From contig NZ_CP005986.1 in the NCBI RefSeq assembly GCF_000175575.2, forward strand, positions 1,994,615 to 2,058,614: DNA of 64,000 nucleotides, given 5' to 3'. The position numbers and the translations under genes are program-made. Shown piece after piece: positions 1-8,902 of this stretch. Origin of the DNA: Acidithiobacillus caldus ATCC 51756 (lineage in GTDB: Bacteria > Pseudomonadota > Gammaproteobacteria > Acidithiobacillales > Acidithiobacillaceae). The notes under the pieces are model-generated. The model ran no database searches. It saw only the letters and a program-made list of their open reading frames with translations, and was not told the DNA's origin. Numbering within the stretch: the stretch's first letter is position 1; every line of letters begins with the position of its first letter.

Positions 1-66
1 CAGTTCGGGATAGTCCTGCAGAAGCTCGCCGATGGGCCGATGCAGTTGGGCAGGTTCCAGGATCAT
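1..66 (-). CDS. Start of a downstream gene, cut by the window edge
   Basis: Only 22 codons are visible, beginning MILEPAQLHRPIGELLQD and open to the left edge. The ATG shares bases with the ridA stop in an ATGA overlap, so the gene is probably translationally coupled to ridA and belongs to the same operon. In related bacteria recG often follows spoT and ridA-type genes, which makes recG a reasonable guess from position. Nothing in these residues proves it. Confidence 0.5.
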   Translation of the reverse strand, partial: MILEPAQLHRPIGELLQDYPEL

Positions 67-455
67 CCGGCACTCGACAGGGCCACGATACCGTCGATCT
101 CCACCTGCGCTCCACGCGGCAGGGCCGCCACCTGAATCACTGCCCGCGCCGGGTACGGTGGCGAGAAGACCGCTTCCATGGCCTGATTGATTTCCGCGAA
201 ATGGGCGAGATCCGTCAGATAGACCTGCAACTTGACGGCCGCCTGCAGCTCGGTACCAGCTGCCTCACAGACCGCCTGCAGATTATCCAATACCCGCCGT
301 ATCTGGAGCCCGATATCGCCCTCCACCAGCTTGCCCGTCGCCGGATCCAGGGGAATCTGCCCAGACAGATAGAGCAGATCCCCGTGGATCATGGCCTGGC
401 TGTAGGCACCGATGGCCTGGGGTGCCTGTTTGGTGGTGATGGCTTGTGCTTTCAT
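63..455 (-). CDS. ridA: RidA family enamine/imine deaminase
   Basis: This 130-residue protein has the usual length and pattern of the RidA/YjgF/UK114 family, small trimeric cytoplasmic enzymes that hydrolyse reactive 2-aminoacrylate and other enamines released by PLP enzymes. The substrate-binding arginine of the family is visible as Arg104 in PARAVIQV, followed by Glu119 near the C-terminus. GAYSQA and YLSGQIP at the N-terminal side are also typical. A GAGGAAG ribosome site lies about nine bases before the ATG. It follows spoT by 73 bases and overlaps the next gene by four bases. Confidence 0.93.
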   Translation of the reverse strand: MKAQAITTKQAPQAIGAYSQAMIHGDLLYLSGQIPLDPATGKLVEGDIGLQIRRVLDNLQAVCEAAGTELQAAVKLQVYLTDLAHFAEINQAMEAVFSPPYPARAVIQVAALPRGAQVEIDGIVALSSAG

Positions 456-528
456 GGGACGATCTTCCTCGGTTGCTCTTGGTGGATTCCGGCGTGGGCA
501 GAGGCCCTGGGCTTAGGCTCCGCGCCCT

Positions 529-2793
529 TCATCCTTTGACGCGCTGTACCCGCGATATGCTGGGCAGGGTGCGGAGATTGCGCTCCACCCGGGCTAGATG
601 GGTGCGGTCGTGGACCAGGATGGTAAAGGTGATCCCGGTGTAGAGTCCATCCTGGGGCTCGATATCCACCCGATCGATGTTGGCGTCGGCATCGGCGATG
701 TGGGTAGCGATTCGCGCCAGAACCCCGCGACCGCTCTCTGCCACCACGCGGATGGTGACGGGAAATTCTCCCTGGACCTTGGGATCCCACTGCACGTCCA
801 CCCAGCGATCGCGGCGCTTGCGCCACTCGCGAATGTTGTGGCAGTCGTGGGTGTGCACCACGATGCCCTTGCCCGCGGTGATGAAACCCAAGATGGGGTC
901 GCCGGGGATGGGTCGGCAACAACGGGCCAGGGTGACGGGAAGACCCTCGGTGCCGCGGATGAGCAGGGGCTCCCGCACCGCGCCACTGGAGACGCGCCCC
1001 GGCAGCAGCTGACTGACCGCCTGCCCAAGGCGTCGGGCCGTCTGCTTGAGGCGACCCTGGTCTTCCACCGGCAGGAGCTTGTGGGCGAGTACCAGAGGGA
1101 AGATCTCGCCCATACCCACGGCTGCCAGGAGTTCACCCTCCGAGCCCTTGCCAAAGGCCTTGGGCATATCCCGAAGGGCCCCATCGCCCAGATCCGCGAG
1201 GCTGCTACCGAGGCCCTGCAGGGCTTTGTCCAGGAGATTACGGCCAAGCATCTCTGCCTCGTCCTGCTGGATGGTCTTGAGGTGGGCGCGGATACTCGTA
1301 CGCGCCTTGGCCGTGACCACCACATCGAGCCAGCCCGGTTGCGGCCGTGCCGATGCGGCGGTGATGATCTCGACCTTGTCGCCGTTGTTGAGCAGCGTAC
1401 GCAGGGGCGCGAACATATCGTTGATGCGCGCCGCCACCGCCCGATTGCCCACATCCGTGTGCACGGCGTACGCGAAATCCACCGCCGTGGCCCCCCGCGG
1501 CAGGCTGAGAATCTTGCCCTTGGGCGTAAAAACATAAACCTCGTCGGGGAAAAGATCGAGCTTGATGTTCTCCAGGAACTCCTGCGAATCTCCCCCTTGC
1601 GCCTGTAGCTCTAGCAGACGCTGAAGCCAGGCCCGCGCCTGGGCTTCGGCGTGGGCATTCTGGGCGCCGCTCTTGTAGAGCCAATGTGCTGCCACTCCCG
1701 CCTCCGCCACCCGGTGCATATCCTCGGTGCGTATCTGAATTTCCACCGGATGACCAAAGGGGCCCAGCAACACCGTGTGCAGGGACTGGTAACCATTGGA
1801 TTTGGGGATGGCGATGTAATCCTTGAAACGTCCCGGCAGCGGCCTAAAGAGGCTGTGGACGATGCCGAGTACGCGGTAGCAGGTGTCCACATCCTTGACG
1901 ATGATCCGAAAGGCATGCAAGTCGTGGATGGCACTGAAGGGCAGCCCTTTGGCCTGCATCTTTCGGTAGATGCTGTAGACGTGTTTCTCGCGGCCGCTGA
2001 CCTCACCGACTATGGCCTCCTGGCGCAGACGCTCGGCGATGATCTGCTCGATCTTCTGCACTGCCTCCTTGCGGTTGCCACGCGCAGCCTTTATCGCATC
2101 GCTTAGGGCATGCCAGCGCTTGGGATAGAGGTGGGAAAAGGCCAATTCCTCGAGCTCTATGCGGATGGCCTGGATGCCCAGGCGCTGGGCTATGGGCGCG
2201 TAGATATCGAGGGTCTCGCGGGAAATACGGCGGCGCTTCTCGGCACTCATCACGCCCATGGTGCGCATGTTGTGCAAGCGATCCGCGAGTTTGATGAGTA
2301 CCACCCGGATGTCGCGGGACATGGCGAGGAACATCTTACGGAAATTTTCCGCCTGCGCCTCTTCCCGAGTTTCGAAGCGCACCTGTCCCAGCTTGCTGAC
2401 CCCATCCACCAGCTCCGCCACCTCCGCGCCAAAACGCTCGGCGATCTCCTCCTTGCTGACTCCGCAATCCTCGATCACATCGTGGAGCAAGGCCGCCTGA
2501 ACGCTGGCGATATCCAACCGCAGTTCCGCGAGGATACAGGCGACGGCGACGGGGTGATGAATGTAGGGCTCACCGCTGCGCCGGGTCTGCTCACCGTGGG
2601 CCCCGGCCGCAAATTCGTAAGCCTCCCGCGCTCGCTGTACCTCGGCGGCGGGCAGATAACCGCGCAACAGCTCGCGCAGGGGCGCACACGGATCTTCCAG
2701 CACCGGCCGCACCGGCGGAAGGCGCAGCACCGCACCGGGCCCGTCCGCGACGGGCTCCGGTTCGGGGTCGCAACGCTCAGTCGCCGGTTGCAT
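529..2793 (-). CDS. spoT: Bifunctional (p)ppGpp synthetase/hydrolase SpoT (Rel)
   Basis: This 754-residue cytoplasmic protein makes and degrades the stringent-response alarmone (p)ppGpp. The HD hydrolase domain is intact, with HHPVAVA near residue 79 and the His-Asp pair in LLHDVIED at 104-105. The synthetase domain follows, with [11 protein letters not shown] around residue 340. Then come a TGS domain (VYVFTPKG) and a C-terminal ACT domain over roughly the last 75 residues. Both enzymatic halves look complete, so a bifunctional Rel/SpoT is expected. It overlaps rpoZ by 17 bases, in the order yicC-gmk-rpoZ-spoT common in proteobacteria. The ATG has only a weak ribosome site, consistent with coupling to rpoZ. 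Confidence 0.97.
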   Translation of the reverse strand: MQPATERCDPEPEPVADGPGAVLRLPPVRPVLEDPCAPLRELLRGYLPAAEVQRAREAYEFAAGAHGEQTRRSGEPYIHHPVAVACILAELRLDIASVQAALLHDVIEDCGVSKEEIAERFGAEVAELVDGVSKLGQVRFETREEAQAENFRKMFLAMSRDIRVVLIKLADRLHNMRTMGVMSAEKRRRISRETLDIYAPIAQRLGIQAIRIELEELAFSHLYPKRWHALSDAIKAARGNRKEAVQKIEQIIAERLRQEAIVGEVSGREKHVYSIYRKMQAKGLPFSAIHDLHAFRIIVKDVDTCYRVLGIVHSLFRPLPGRFKDYIAIPKSNGYQSLHTVLLGPFGHPVEIQIRTEDMHRVAEAGVAAHWLYKSGAQNAHAEAQARAWLQRLLELQAQGGDSQEFLENIKLDLFPDEVYVFTPKGKILSLPRGATAVDFAYAVHTDVGNRAVAARINDMFAPLRTLLNNGDKVEIITAASARPQPGWLDVVVTAKARTSIRAHLKTIQQDEAEMLGRNLLDKALQGLGSSLADLGDGALRDMPKAFGKGSEGELLAAVGMGEIFPLVLAHKLLPVEDQGRLKQTARRLGQAVSQLLPGRVSSGAVREPLLIRGTEGLPVTLARCCRPIPGDPILGFITAGKGIVVHTHDCHNIREWRKRRDRWVDVQWDPKVQGEFPVTIRVVAESGRGVLARIATHIADADANIDRVDIEPQDGLYTGITFTILVHDRTHLARVERNLRTLPSISRVQRVKG

Positions 2794-3052
2794 CCTCTAC
2801 CCGCAGGGCTTCACGGCGACTGGCGCCGGGGAAGCTGCTCAAGGGCGGTGGATCCTGCTCATCCAGAATCGAGCGACCCACCAGACCCTCGGCAATCTCG
2901 CGCAGGGCCACCACCGTATTCTTGTCCCGCCCCACCTCGACGTAGGGCGTCGCACCCCCAGCCAGCTGCCGCGCCCGCCGCGCCGCCACCAGGGTCAATT
3001 CAAAGCGATTGTCCAGATTGGCCAGACAATCTTCCACCGTGATTCGTGCCAT
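2777..3052 (-). CDS. rpoZ: RNA polymerase omega subunit
   Basis: The protein is 91 residues starting [15 protein letters not shown], the standard N-terminus of the omega subunit, which helps assemble the beta-prime subunit and takes part in the ppGpp response. The RRARQL segment and the [12 protein letters not shown] helix are typical. I chose the ATG at 3052 because a GGAG site sits about nine bases upstream and family members begin exactly here. A GTG five codons earlier (3067) is less likely. It lies between gmk and spoT and its end overlaps the spoT start. Confidence 0.95.
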   Translation of the reverse strand: MARITVEDCLANLDNRFELTLVAARRARQLAGGATPYVEVGRDKNTVVALREIAEGLVGRSILDEQDPPPLSSFPGASRREALRVEDATGD

Positions 3053-3079
3053 GATCCACTGCTCCACAGATAGGGGTGG

Positions 3080-3709
3080 CTATTGACCACCCAGAAGATG
3101 TTTCAGACGTTCTCCCTCGGTGAACTGCTGCTGCTCGCGCCGCAGGTGCGCCGCCCGTAGGATGCTGCGCAGATCGGCGAGTGCCGCCGCAAAGTCTGCA
3201 TTGACCACCAGATAGTCGAACTCGTCGTAATGTAACAATTCTTCACGCGCCGCGGCCAGTCGCCGGGCAATCACCTCGGCGCTGTCCTGACCGCGCCCGC
3301 GCAGACGCTCCTCCAGGGTCGACAGGGACGGTGGCAGGATGAAGATGCTCTGGGCGTAGTCCGGGAGCCGCTCCCGCACCAGCCGCGCGCCCTGCCAGTC
3401 GATCTCCAGCAGGCAGTCGGCGCCCTGGAAAAGCTGCTGCTTGACCCAGCTCTCGCCCGTGCCGTAGCTGTTGCCGTGCACCTGGGCATATTCGAGGAAT
3501 TCGCCCCGCTCGGCCATGGCGGCAAAGGTCTCCTTGCTAACGAAATGGTAGTCGACCCCATCCTGCTCACCCGGACGTGGCGCCCGGGTGGTGAAGGAGA
3601 CGGAAGTGCGCAATCCCGGCACCTCCGCTACCAGCGCACGGGCCAAGCTGGTCTTGCCCGCACCGCTCGGCGCCGACAGTATCCACAAGATTCCCGCCGC
3701 GTGCGTCAC
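3080..3709 (-). CDS. gmk: Guanylate kinase
   Basis: This 209-residue enzyme phosphorylates GMP to GDP in purine nucleotide metabolism. The P-loop is clear (SAPSGAGKTSL, residues 12-22). It is followed by the GMP-binding signature with VSFTTRAPRPGE and the VDYHFVS segment. Initiation appears to be at a GTG preceded by GGAGG about ten bases upstream. It is 27 bases before rpoZ in the same direction and probably shares its transcript. Confidence 0.96.
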   Translation of the reverse strand: MTHAAGILWILSAPSGAGKTSLARALVAEVPGLRTSVSFTTRAPRPGEQDGVDYHFVSKETFAAMAERGEFLEYAQVHGNSYGTGESWVKQQLFQGADCLLEIDWQGARLVRERLPDYAQSIFILPPSLSTLEERLRGRGQDSAEVIARRLAAAREELLHYDEFDYLVVNADFAAALADLRSILRAAHLRREQQQFTEGERLKHLLGGQ

Positions 3710-3766
3710 AGCTCTGTAGCCTCCATAGCCGTCCTTACGCCAGCGACGGCTGAGCGTCCACGCCCC

Positions 3767-4630
3767 TCATTCCACATTCTGGATCTGCTCCCGTATCTGC
3801 TCGATCAAGACCTTCAGTTCCACCGCCGCGTGGGTGAGTCGGTTGTCACCGGCCTTGGCACCCAGGGTATTGGCCTCGCGATTGAGCTCCTGGACCAGAA
3901 AGTCCAGGCGCCGTCCCACGGGCTCCGCCCGCCGCAGGATGCGCGCCAATTCTTCCACGTGGGTATCCAGACGGTCCAGTTCTTCGGCGACATCTTGGCG
4001 CTGCAAGTAGAACAGCAATTCCTGCTCCCAGCGACCGGGCTCCACCTGCTGCGCCAGTTCCTGCAAACGCGCGCGCAGACGCTCGCGCAGGAGGGTTTCG
4101 ATCTCCGGCAGGACGGCGCGCAGCGCCGCACTCTGCGCGCGCATGGCGTCGAGACGCTGCAGGATCAGTTCCTCGAGGGCTTTTCCTTCGCGCGTGCGCG
4201 TCTCCTGCAACTGTGCGAGAGCCGCATCGAAGTAGCGTAGCGCGAGATCCGGAAGCTCGGACGACCCGGGATTCCCGGACTGCACGACTCCCGGCCAGCC
4301 CAGCACTTCCAGAGGCGACAGACGGTAGTCCGACAGATCCCAGAGATCCGCCAGCTCGCCCAGAAGCCCGCGCAACTCGGCGGCCAGGGCGGTATTGAGT
4401 TGCAAATGGACACCCGCCGCCGTCTGATGACGCAACCACACGTCCACCCGTCCGCGCGCCAAAGCCTTACCTACCCGGCTGCGCAGCTCTCCCTCCAAGG
4501 CATTGAGGGTCTCGGGCAGGTGCATGGAAACCTCCAGGAAGCGATGGTTGACGCTGCGCAGCTCCCAGGCAAGGCTTCCCCAGGAGCCTTGAGCCTCCAC
4601 TCGCGCAAAACCCGTCATACTCTTGAGCAT
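3767..4630 (-). CDS. yicC: YicC family endoribonuclease
   Basis: The protein is 287 residues and begins MLKSMTGFARVEA, the hallmark N-terminus of YicC proteins (family length about 287-290). The N-terminal YicC_N region contains ELRSVNHRFLE. The C-terminal DUF1732 region ends in the conserved ELKVLIEQIREQIQNVE. E. coli YicC is reported as an endoribonuclease, and no catalytic motif can be confirmed by eye here. The ATG at 4630 is preceded by AGGAG about ten bases upstream; a longer in-frame extension to 5002 is not supported. It is divergent from glnE and is the first gene of the gmk-rpoZ-spoT operon. Confidence 0.93.
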   Translation of the reverse strand: MLKSMTGFARVEAQGSWGSLAWELRSVNHRFLEVSMHLPETLNALEGELRSRVGKALARGRVDVWLRHQTAAGVHLQLNTALAAELRGLLGELADLWDLSDYRLSPLEVLGWPGVVQSGNPGSSELPDLALRYFDAALAQLQETRTREGKALEELILQRLDAMRAQSAALRAVLPEIETLLRERLRARLQELAQQVEPGRWEQELLFYLQRQDVAEELDRLDTHVEELARILRRAEPVGRRLDFLVQELNREANTLGAKAGDNRLTHAAVELKVLIEQIREQIQNVE

Positions 4631-4771
4631 TCCTGAACCACTCCTGAGGTCCGCTGGAACGCAAGAAGTTACCACAAGGCGAGGCGCGCCGGTATCGCCG
4701 GCAAACGCCAGCGAGATGCAATCGCGCGGCACGCGCCTTGCCTCTTGCCCACCCCGCGCCCGCCTGCGACC

Positions 4772-7669
4772 ATGGCTTCCATGACCACTGCTCACCCTCC
4801 TCTGCCAGAGCCCTGCCGTGTTGCCGCAGGGGCGCTCGTCACCGACGGGCCCCTGGTACTGGCGGCAATGCAGTCGGCCTGGGATGCGCTGGACGATACG
4901 GAGCGCGCGACCCTGACAGCGCGCCTCAGTACCGAGTTCTGCGCCCATTGGGCCCAGGTAGCCTGCGCCAGTCCCTACTGGCGTCGCCTTATGCAGCGCC
5001 ATCCGCAGTGGCTACTCGACCTCGACGCGGAACCCGTAGCCCTCGAGGCCGGTGCTGAGGCAGGCGACGAGGACAGATTCTTACGAGCACTGCGCCGCGA
5101 CCGGCAGCACGCCATGGCACGCATCATCTGGCAGGATCTGTGGGGGCCAGAGCGTCTGGACGCGACCCTGACCGCCCTCACGCGGCTCGCCGAGGCTTGT
5201 CTGGCCAGCGCCCTGGATTTTGGCCAGAAACTCCTCGCCCAACGCCATGGCCTGCCGCGCAATGAGGCCGGCGCCATCGTTCCCTTTGCCGTCCTCGCCA
5301 TGGGCAAGCTGGGTGGCTGCGAGCTCAACCTCTCTTCGGACATCGATCTACTCTTCGTCTACGGCGAGGGCGGGCAAAGCGACGGCCCTCTGCCCCTGGA
5401 CCTCGGCGAGTATTTTCAGCGCCTGGCGCGCTGGCTCATCCGCGCTCTGGACACGAACACCGACGAGGGCTTTGTCTTTCGGGTCGATACGCGCCTGCGA
5501 CCCTTCGGCGACGTCGGCCCCCTTTGTGTCAGTGCAGCCGCGCTGGAACAGTACTACCAAGCCCACGGTCGCGACTGGGAGCGCTTTGCCTGGATCAAGG
5601 CCCGACCCGTCGCCGGCGATCTGTCCTTCGGCAAACAAATCCTCGCCGATAACCTCCACTTTGCCTATCGCCGCTATCTGGACTTCACGGCCCTGACCGG
5701 CATGCGCGAAGTCAAGGCACTGATGGATCTGGAACAAGGGCCCAACAGTCGCAATCTCAAAAAAGGCCGCGGCGGGATTCGCGAAATCGAGTTCATCTGC
5801 CAGGCGCTCCAGCTCATTCACGGCGGTCGCCTGCCTGCCCTGCGTCAGCACAACACCCTGGCCGCCCTGGCGGCACTGCGCAGCGCAGGCCTCTTGACAC
5901 CGGCCGATGCCGATTTCCTGGAGTCCAGCTATCGCCTGTGGCGCCGTGTGGAACACGCCCTACAGATGGTGGAGGACCGGCAAACCCAACAGCTGCCGGA
6001 CAACGATGCCGCCTGGCAGCGCCTTGCCTGCGCCCTGGCATGTGGCGATCCGGCAAGGCTTCGGGAAGCGATTCGTACGAGGCGGGAGCAGGTCCACGCC
6101 CTTTTTCGCGATCTGCTGCTGGAGGACCCGGAACCTGAGGACAACCCAAAGAAAGCAGAACTCTGGCAGGCGGCGCAGGCAGCCGCCCCGGACTTCGACG
6201 CCCGTACTCTGCTGGCGCCCTGGCAGTTTGTGGATTCCGAAGCCGTCTGGGAACGCTTGCACCGCTTTGCGCAGTCGCGCAACGTCGCCGTGCGCTTGTC
6301 CCGGCGTGGACGCCAGCGGCTAGACCAGCTCCTGCCCCGCTATCTCGATCTCTGCCAAGGCTTCAGTCCCCCCGATGTGGGCTTGCAGCGCCTGCTCGAT
6401 CTCACCGAGGCCCTGCTGCCCCACGCCCACTACCTGGCGCTGCTGGCCGAAAATGCCGATTTTCTGGCAACCGTAACCCATCTCTTGCACAGCCCCTGGC
6501 TTGCCCAGGCCCTGGTGCGCCATCCCATCCTGCTGGACGATCTGCTCAGTCGACAGGACCGCAACCCCAGTCTGTGGCGCCAGGAGCTTGCCGCAGAGCT
6601 CGCCGGTGCGACGGACACCGAAGAACGCATGGACGCCCTGCGTCGCTTCAAGAATAGTGAAACCCTGCTGCTCGCCGCCGACTTCTGGACGGAAGGGCTG
6701 GATGCCGCAAGCCTTGGCGGGCACCTCAGTGAACTGGCCGAAGTGGCCATCCAGCAGGCGTTGCAATGGGCCGAGGCCGACATGCTGGAGCGACACGGAT
6801 CGCTACCTGGTGGCGATGGCAACTCCAGCACCGATCCGGTTCCCGCCTTTGCCGTCATCGCCTACGGCAAGCTGGGCGGGCGCGAGATGGGGCTTGCCTC
6901 GGACCTCGACCTCGTCTTTCTCTACGATGCCGCGGACGATGGCGAGAGCAACGGTCGCATCCCCCTCTCCAGCAGCGCATGGTTCGCGCGCCTGGGGCAA
7001 CGTCTGATCCACATCCTGACCCTCCCCACCCGCGCTGGGATTCTCTACGAGATCGACATGCGCCTGCGTCCCTCGGGGCAGTCGGGCCCCCTGGTCAGCT
7101 CCTGGACCGCCTTTGCTCGCTATCAGCGGGAGTCGGCCTGGACCTGGGAGCACCAGGCCTTGTGCCGGGCCCGGCCCATCGCGGGCAGCCCGGAGCTTTG
7201 TCAGCGCTTTGCCCAGCTGCGCCGCGAGATCCTCTGCCGGTCGCGCCAAACGGACGCCCTCGCCCGGGATATCGTCGCGATGCGCCAGCGCATCCACGCC
7301 ACGAAAAAGATCCCGGCCGGCCGGTTTGACCTCAAGCTCAGTCCCGGCGGACTCACCGATATCGAATTTCTCGTCCAGTTTGCTATGCTGTCGTCTTGCC
7401 CCACGGCGCCGCAGCTCAGTGAGCAACACAACACCGGGGTCCTCATCGCCGCATTGCGGGACGCGGGTATCTGGACGGCGGCCCAGGCAAAAATCCTGGA
7501 AGAGGCTCTGGGTCTTTTCCGTTACAGCGAGAATCGCCGCTGGCTCGCCTTGGCTAGCCGCAGCGTGGCCGATACCGATCCTGAGTCGGGCGCGTTGCAC
7601 GAAGCTGCCGAGGGTGTGCTCCGAGCGTGGCGCGAAATACTTGGCCTGCGGGCCGCACAGGAGAGTTAA
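4772..7669 (+). CDS. glnE: Glutamine synthetase adenylyltransferase/deadenylase
   Basis: About 965 residues, the usual length for GlnE, which adds or removes AMP on glutamine synthetase in response to PII. The tandem architecture is visible. An N-terminal nucleotidyltransferase half has AMGKLGGCELNLSSDIDLLF near residue 176, and a C-terminal half has AYGKLGGREMGLASDLDLVF near residue 697. Both keep the DxD metal pair, so deadenylation and adenylation sites look intact. The start is uncertain: ATG 4772, ATG 4781 and an in-frame TTG at 4745 are all possible, and none has a good ribosome site. It is divergent from yicC and is followed after three bases by ilvE. Confidence 0.96.
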   Translation: MASMTTAHPPLPEPCRVAAGALVTDGPLVLAAMQSAWDALDDTERATLTARLSTEFCAHWAQVACASPYWRRLMQRHPQWLLDLDAEPVALEAGAEAGDEDRFLRALRRDRQHAMARIIWQDLWGPERLDATLTALTRLAEACLASALDFGQKLLAQRHGLPRNEAGAIVPFAVLAMGKLGGCELNLSSDIDLLFVYGEGGQSDGPLPLDLGEYFQRLARWLIRALDTNTDEGFVFRVDTRLRPFGDVGPLCVSAAALEQYYQAHGRDWERFAWIKARPVAGDLSFGKQILADNLHFAYRRYLDFTALTGMREVKALMDLEQGPNSRNLKKGRGGIREIEFICQALQLIHGGRLPALRQHNTLAALAALRSAGLLTPADADFLESSYRLWRRVEHALQMVEDRQTQQLPDNDAAWQRLACALACGDPARLREAIRTRREQVHALFRDLLLEDPEPEDNPKKAELWQAAQAAAPDFDARTLLAPWQFVDSEAVWERLHRFAQSRNVAVRLSRRGRQRLDQLLPRYLDLCQGFSPPDVGLQRLLDLTEALLPHAHYLALLAENADFLATVTHLLHSPWLAQALVRHPILLDDLLSRQDRNPSLWRQELAAELAGATDTEERMDALRRFKNSETLLLAADFWTEGLDAASLGGHLSELAEVAIQQALQWAEADMLERHGSLPGGDGNSSTDPVPAFAVIAYGKLGGREMGLASDLDLVFLYDAADDGESNGRIPLSSSAWFARLGQRLIHILTLPTRAGILYEIDMRLRPSGQSGPLVSSWTAFARYQRESAWTWEHQALCRARPIAGSPELCQRFAQLRREILCRSRQTDALARDIVAMRQRIHATKKIPAGRFDLKLSPGGLTDIEFLVQFAMLSSCPTAPQLSEQHNTGVLIAALRDAGIWTAAQAKILEEALGLFRYSENRRWLALASRSVADTDPESGALHEAAEGVLRAWREILGLRAAQES

Positions 7670-7672
7670 ACG

Positions 7673-8596
7673 ATGTCGATGGCAGATCGCGACGGTTTCA
7701 TCTGGATGGACGGCAAACTGTTACCCTGGCGTGAGGCCACGGTGCACGGGCTCACCCACACCCTGCACTATGGTCTCGGCTGCTTCGAGGGCGAGCGTGC
7801 CTACGCAACCCCACGTGGCGCCGCCATTTTTCGCTTGACCGAACACACCAAGCGTTTGTTCAACAGCGCCAAGATCTTGCAGATGGAGATTCCCTTCAGC
7901 CACGCCGAAATCGATGCTGCGACCAAGGAAGTCGTGCGCGCCAACGGCCTGGAATCCGCCTACATACGACCGCTCGTCTTCTATGGCGCCGAAGGCATGG
8001 GTCTGGGCGCCAAGGGCCTCAAGGCGCACGTGCTCATTGCCGCCTGGCCCTGGGGCAGCTACCTTGGACAGGAAGCCCTGGAACACGGTATTCGCGTCAA
8101 GGTCAGCTCCTACAGTCGCCACCACGTCAATATACACCTGTGCAAGGCCAAGGCCACCGGCAATTACATGAACTCCATGCTGGCACACGGCGAAGCCCAC
8201 CGCGGCGGGTACGACGAGGCGTTGCTCTTGGACCGTGAAGGTTACGTGGCCGAGGGTTCGGGCGAAAACGTCTTCATGGTGCGGGACGGCGTGCTCTACA
8301 CCCCCACCCTCACCAGTGCTCTGGAGGGCATAACCCGCGATACCATCCTGCGCTTTGCCCGCGACGCGGGCCTGCCCATCGTCGAAAAACAGCTCACGCG
8401 CGACGAGTTCTATATCGCCGACGAGGCCTTTTTCACCGGCACCGCCGCCGAGGTCACCCCCATTCGCGAGATCGACGATCGCATCATCGGTAACGGCCGT
8501 CGCGGCGAGATCACGGCCCTCCTGCAGAGCCGCTACTTCGACACCGTTTCGGGTAAGCGCGACGATCATCCCGAGTGGCTGCACCACGTGGGCTGA
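7673..8596 (+). CDS. ilvE: Branched-chain amino acid aminotransferase
   Basis: This 307-residue class IV PLP aminotransferase catalyses the last step of valine, leucine and isoleucine synthesis. The family signature is complete, including KAKATGNYMNSMLA with the PLP lysine, GYDEALLLD, and EGSGENVFMV. The early HYGLGCFEGERAY segment is also typical. An AGGAGAG site just before the glnE stop serves the ATG at 7673. Close spacing with glnE and with the following small gene (one base) suggests a three-gene transcript. Confidence 0.97.
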   Translation: MSMADRDGFIWMDGKLLPWREATVHGLTHTLHYGLGCFEGERAYATPRGAAIFRLTEHTKRLFNSAKILQMEIPFSHAEIDAATKEVVRANGLESAYIRPLVFYGAEGMGLGAKGLKAHVLIAAWPWGSYLGQEALEHGIRVKVSSYSRHHVNIHLCKAKATGNYMNSMLAHGEAHRGGYDEALLLDREGYVAEGSGENVFMVRDGVLYTPTLTSALEGITRDTILRFARDAGLPIVEKQLTRDEFYIADEAFFTGTAAEVTPIREIDDRIIGNGRRGEITALLQSRYFDTVSGKRDDHPEWLHHVG

Positions 8597-8597
8597 C

Positions 8598-8801
8598 ATG
8601 GACCAGAACCTACGCTGCTGCGCCGAAAAACTGGTGGAGGTAGAACCCAGGGATCTCCCCCTGTATTGTCCGCGGCCACCGAGTTGGGACGGTCATCCTC
8701 GCGTTTTCCTTAAGATAGCCGAGACAGGCGAGGCACGCTGTCCCTATTGTGGCACGCTCTACGTCCTCAAGGGTGGAGTCATACCCAACAGCGGTCACTG
8801 A
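8598..8801 (+). CDS. Small CHCC-type zinc-finger domain protein
   Basis: This 67-residue protein starts at the ATG one base after the ilvE stop. It carries a zf-CHCC pattern: a cysteine in PLYCPRP, a histidine in WDGHPRVFL, and a CPYC pair in EARCPYCGTLYVL. The family resembles the small zinc-binding NDUFS6-like subunit of respiratory complex I, but its bacterial role is not established. Genes of this type commonly follow ilvE in beta- and gammaproteobacteria. Coding frame and zinc ligands are clear; function is not. Confidence 0.9.
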   Translation: MDQNLRCCAEKLVEVEPRDLPLYCPRPPSWDGHPRVFLKIAETGEARCPYCGTLYVLKGGVIPNSGH

Positions 8802-8902
8802 GGGACCGGCTGGAGCCGGATCGAGGCACCAGTCGCACCATCCATCTCCCAGTTCGGGTTTATCCCATTCAGCGAAAACGCTTTGGCCACGGACTCGACG
8901 GA

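Noticed and set aside
598-1608. Long open frame opposite spoT
   Set aside because: It runs antisense to a clear spoT, has no family resemblance and reflects high GC third positions.
8806-8819. CCGGC/GCCGG hairpin after the zinc-finger gene as a terminator
   Set aside because: The stem is short and no T tract follows on either strand.
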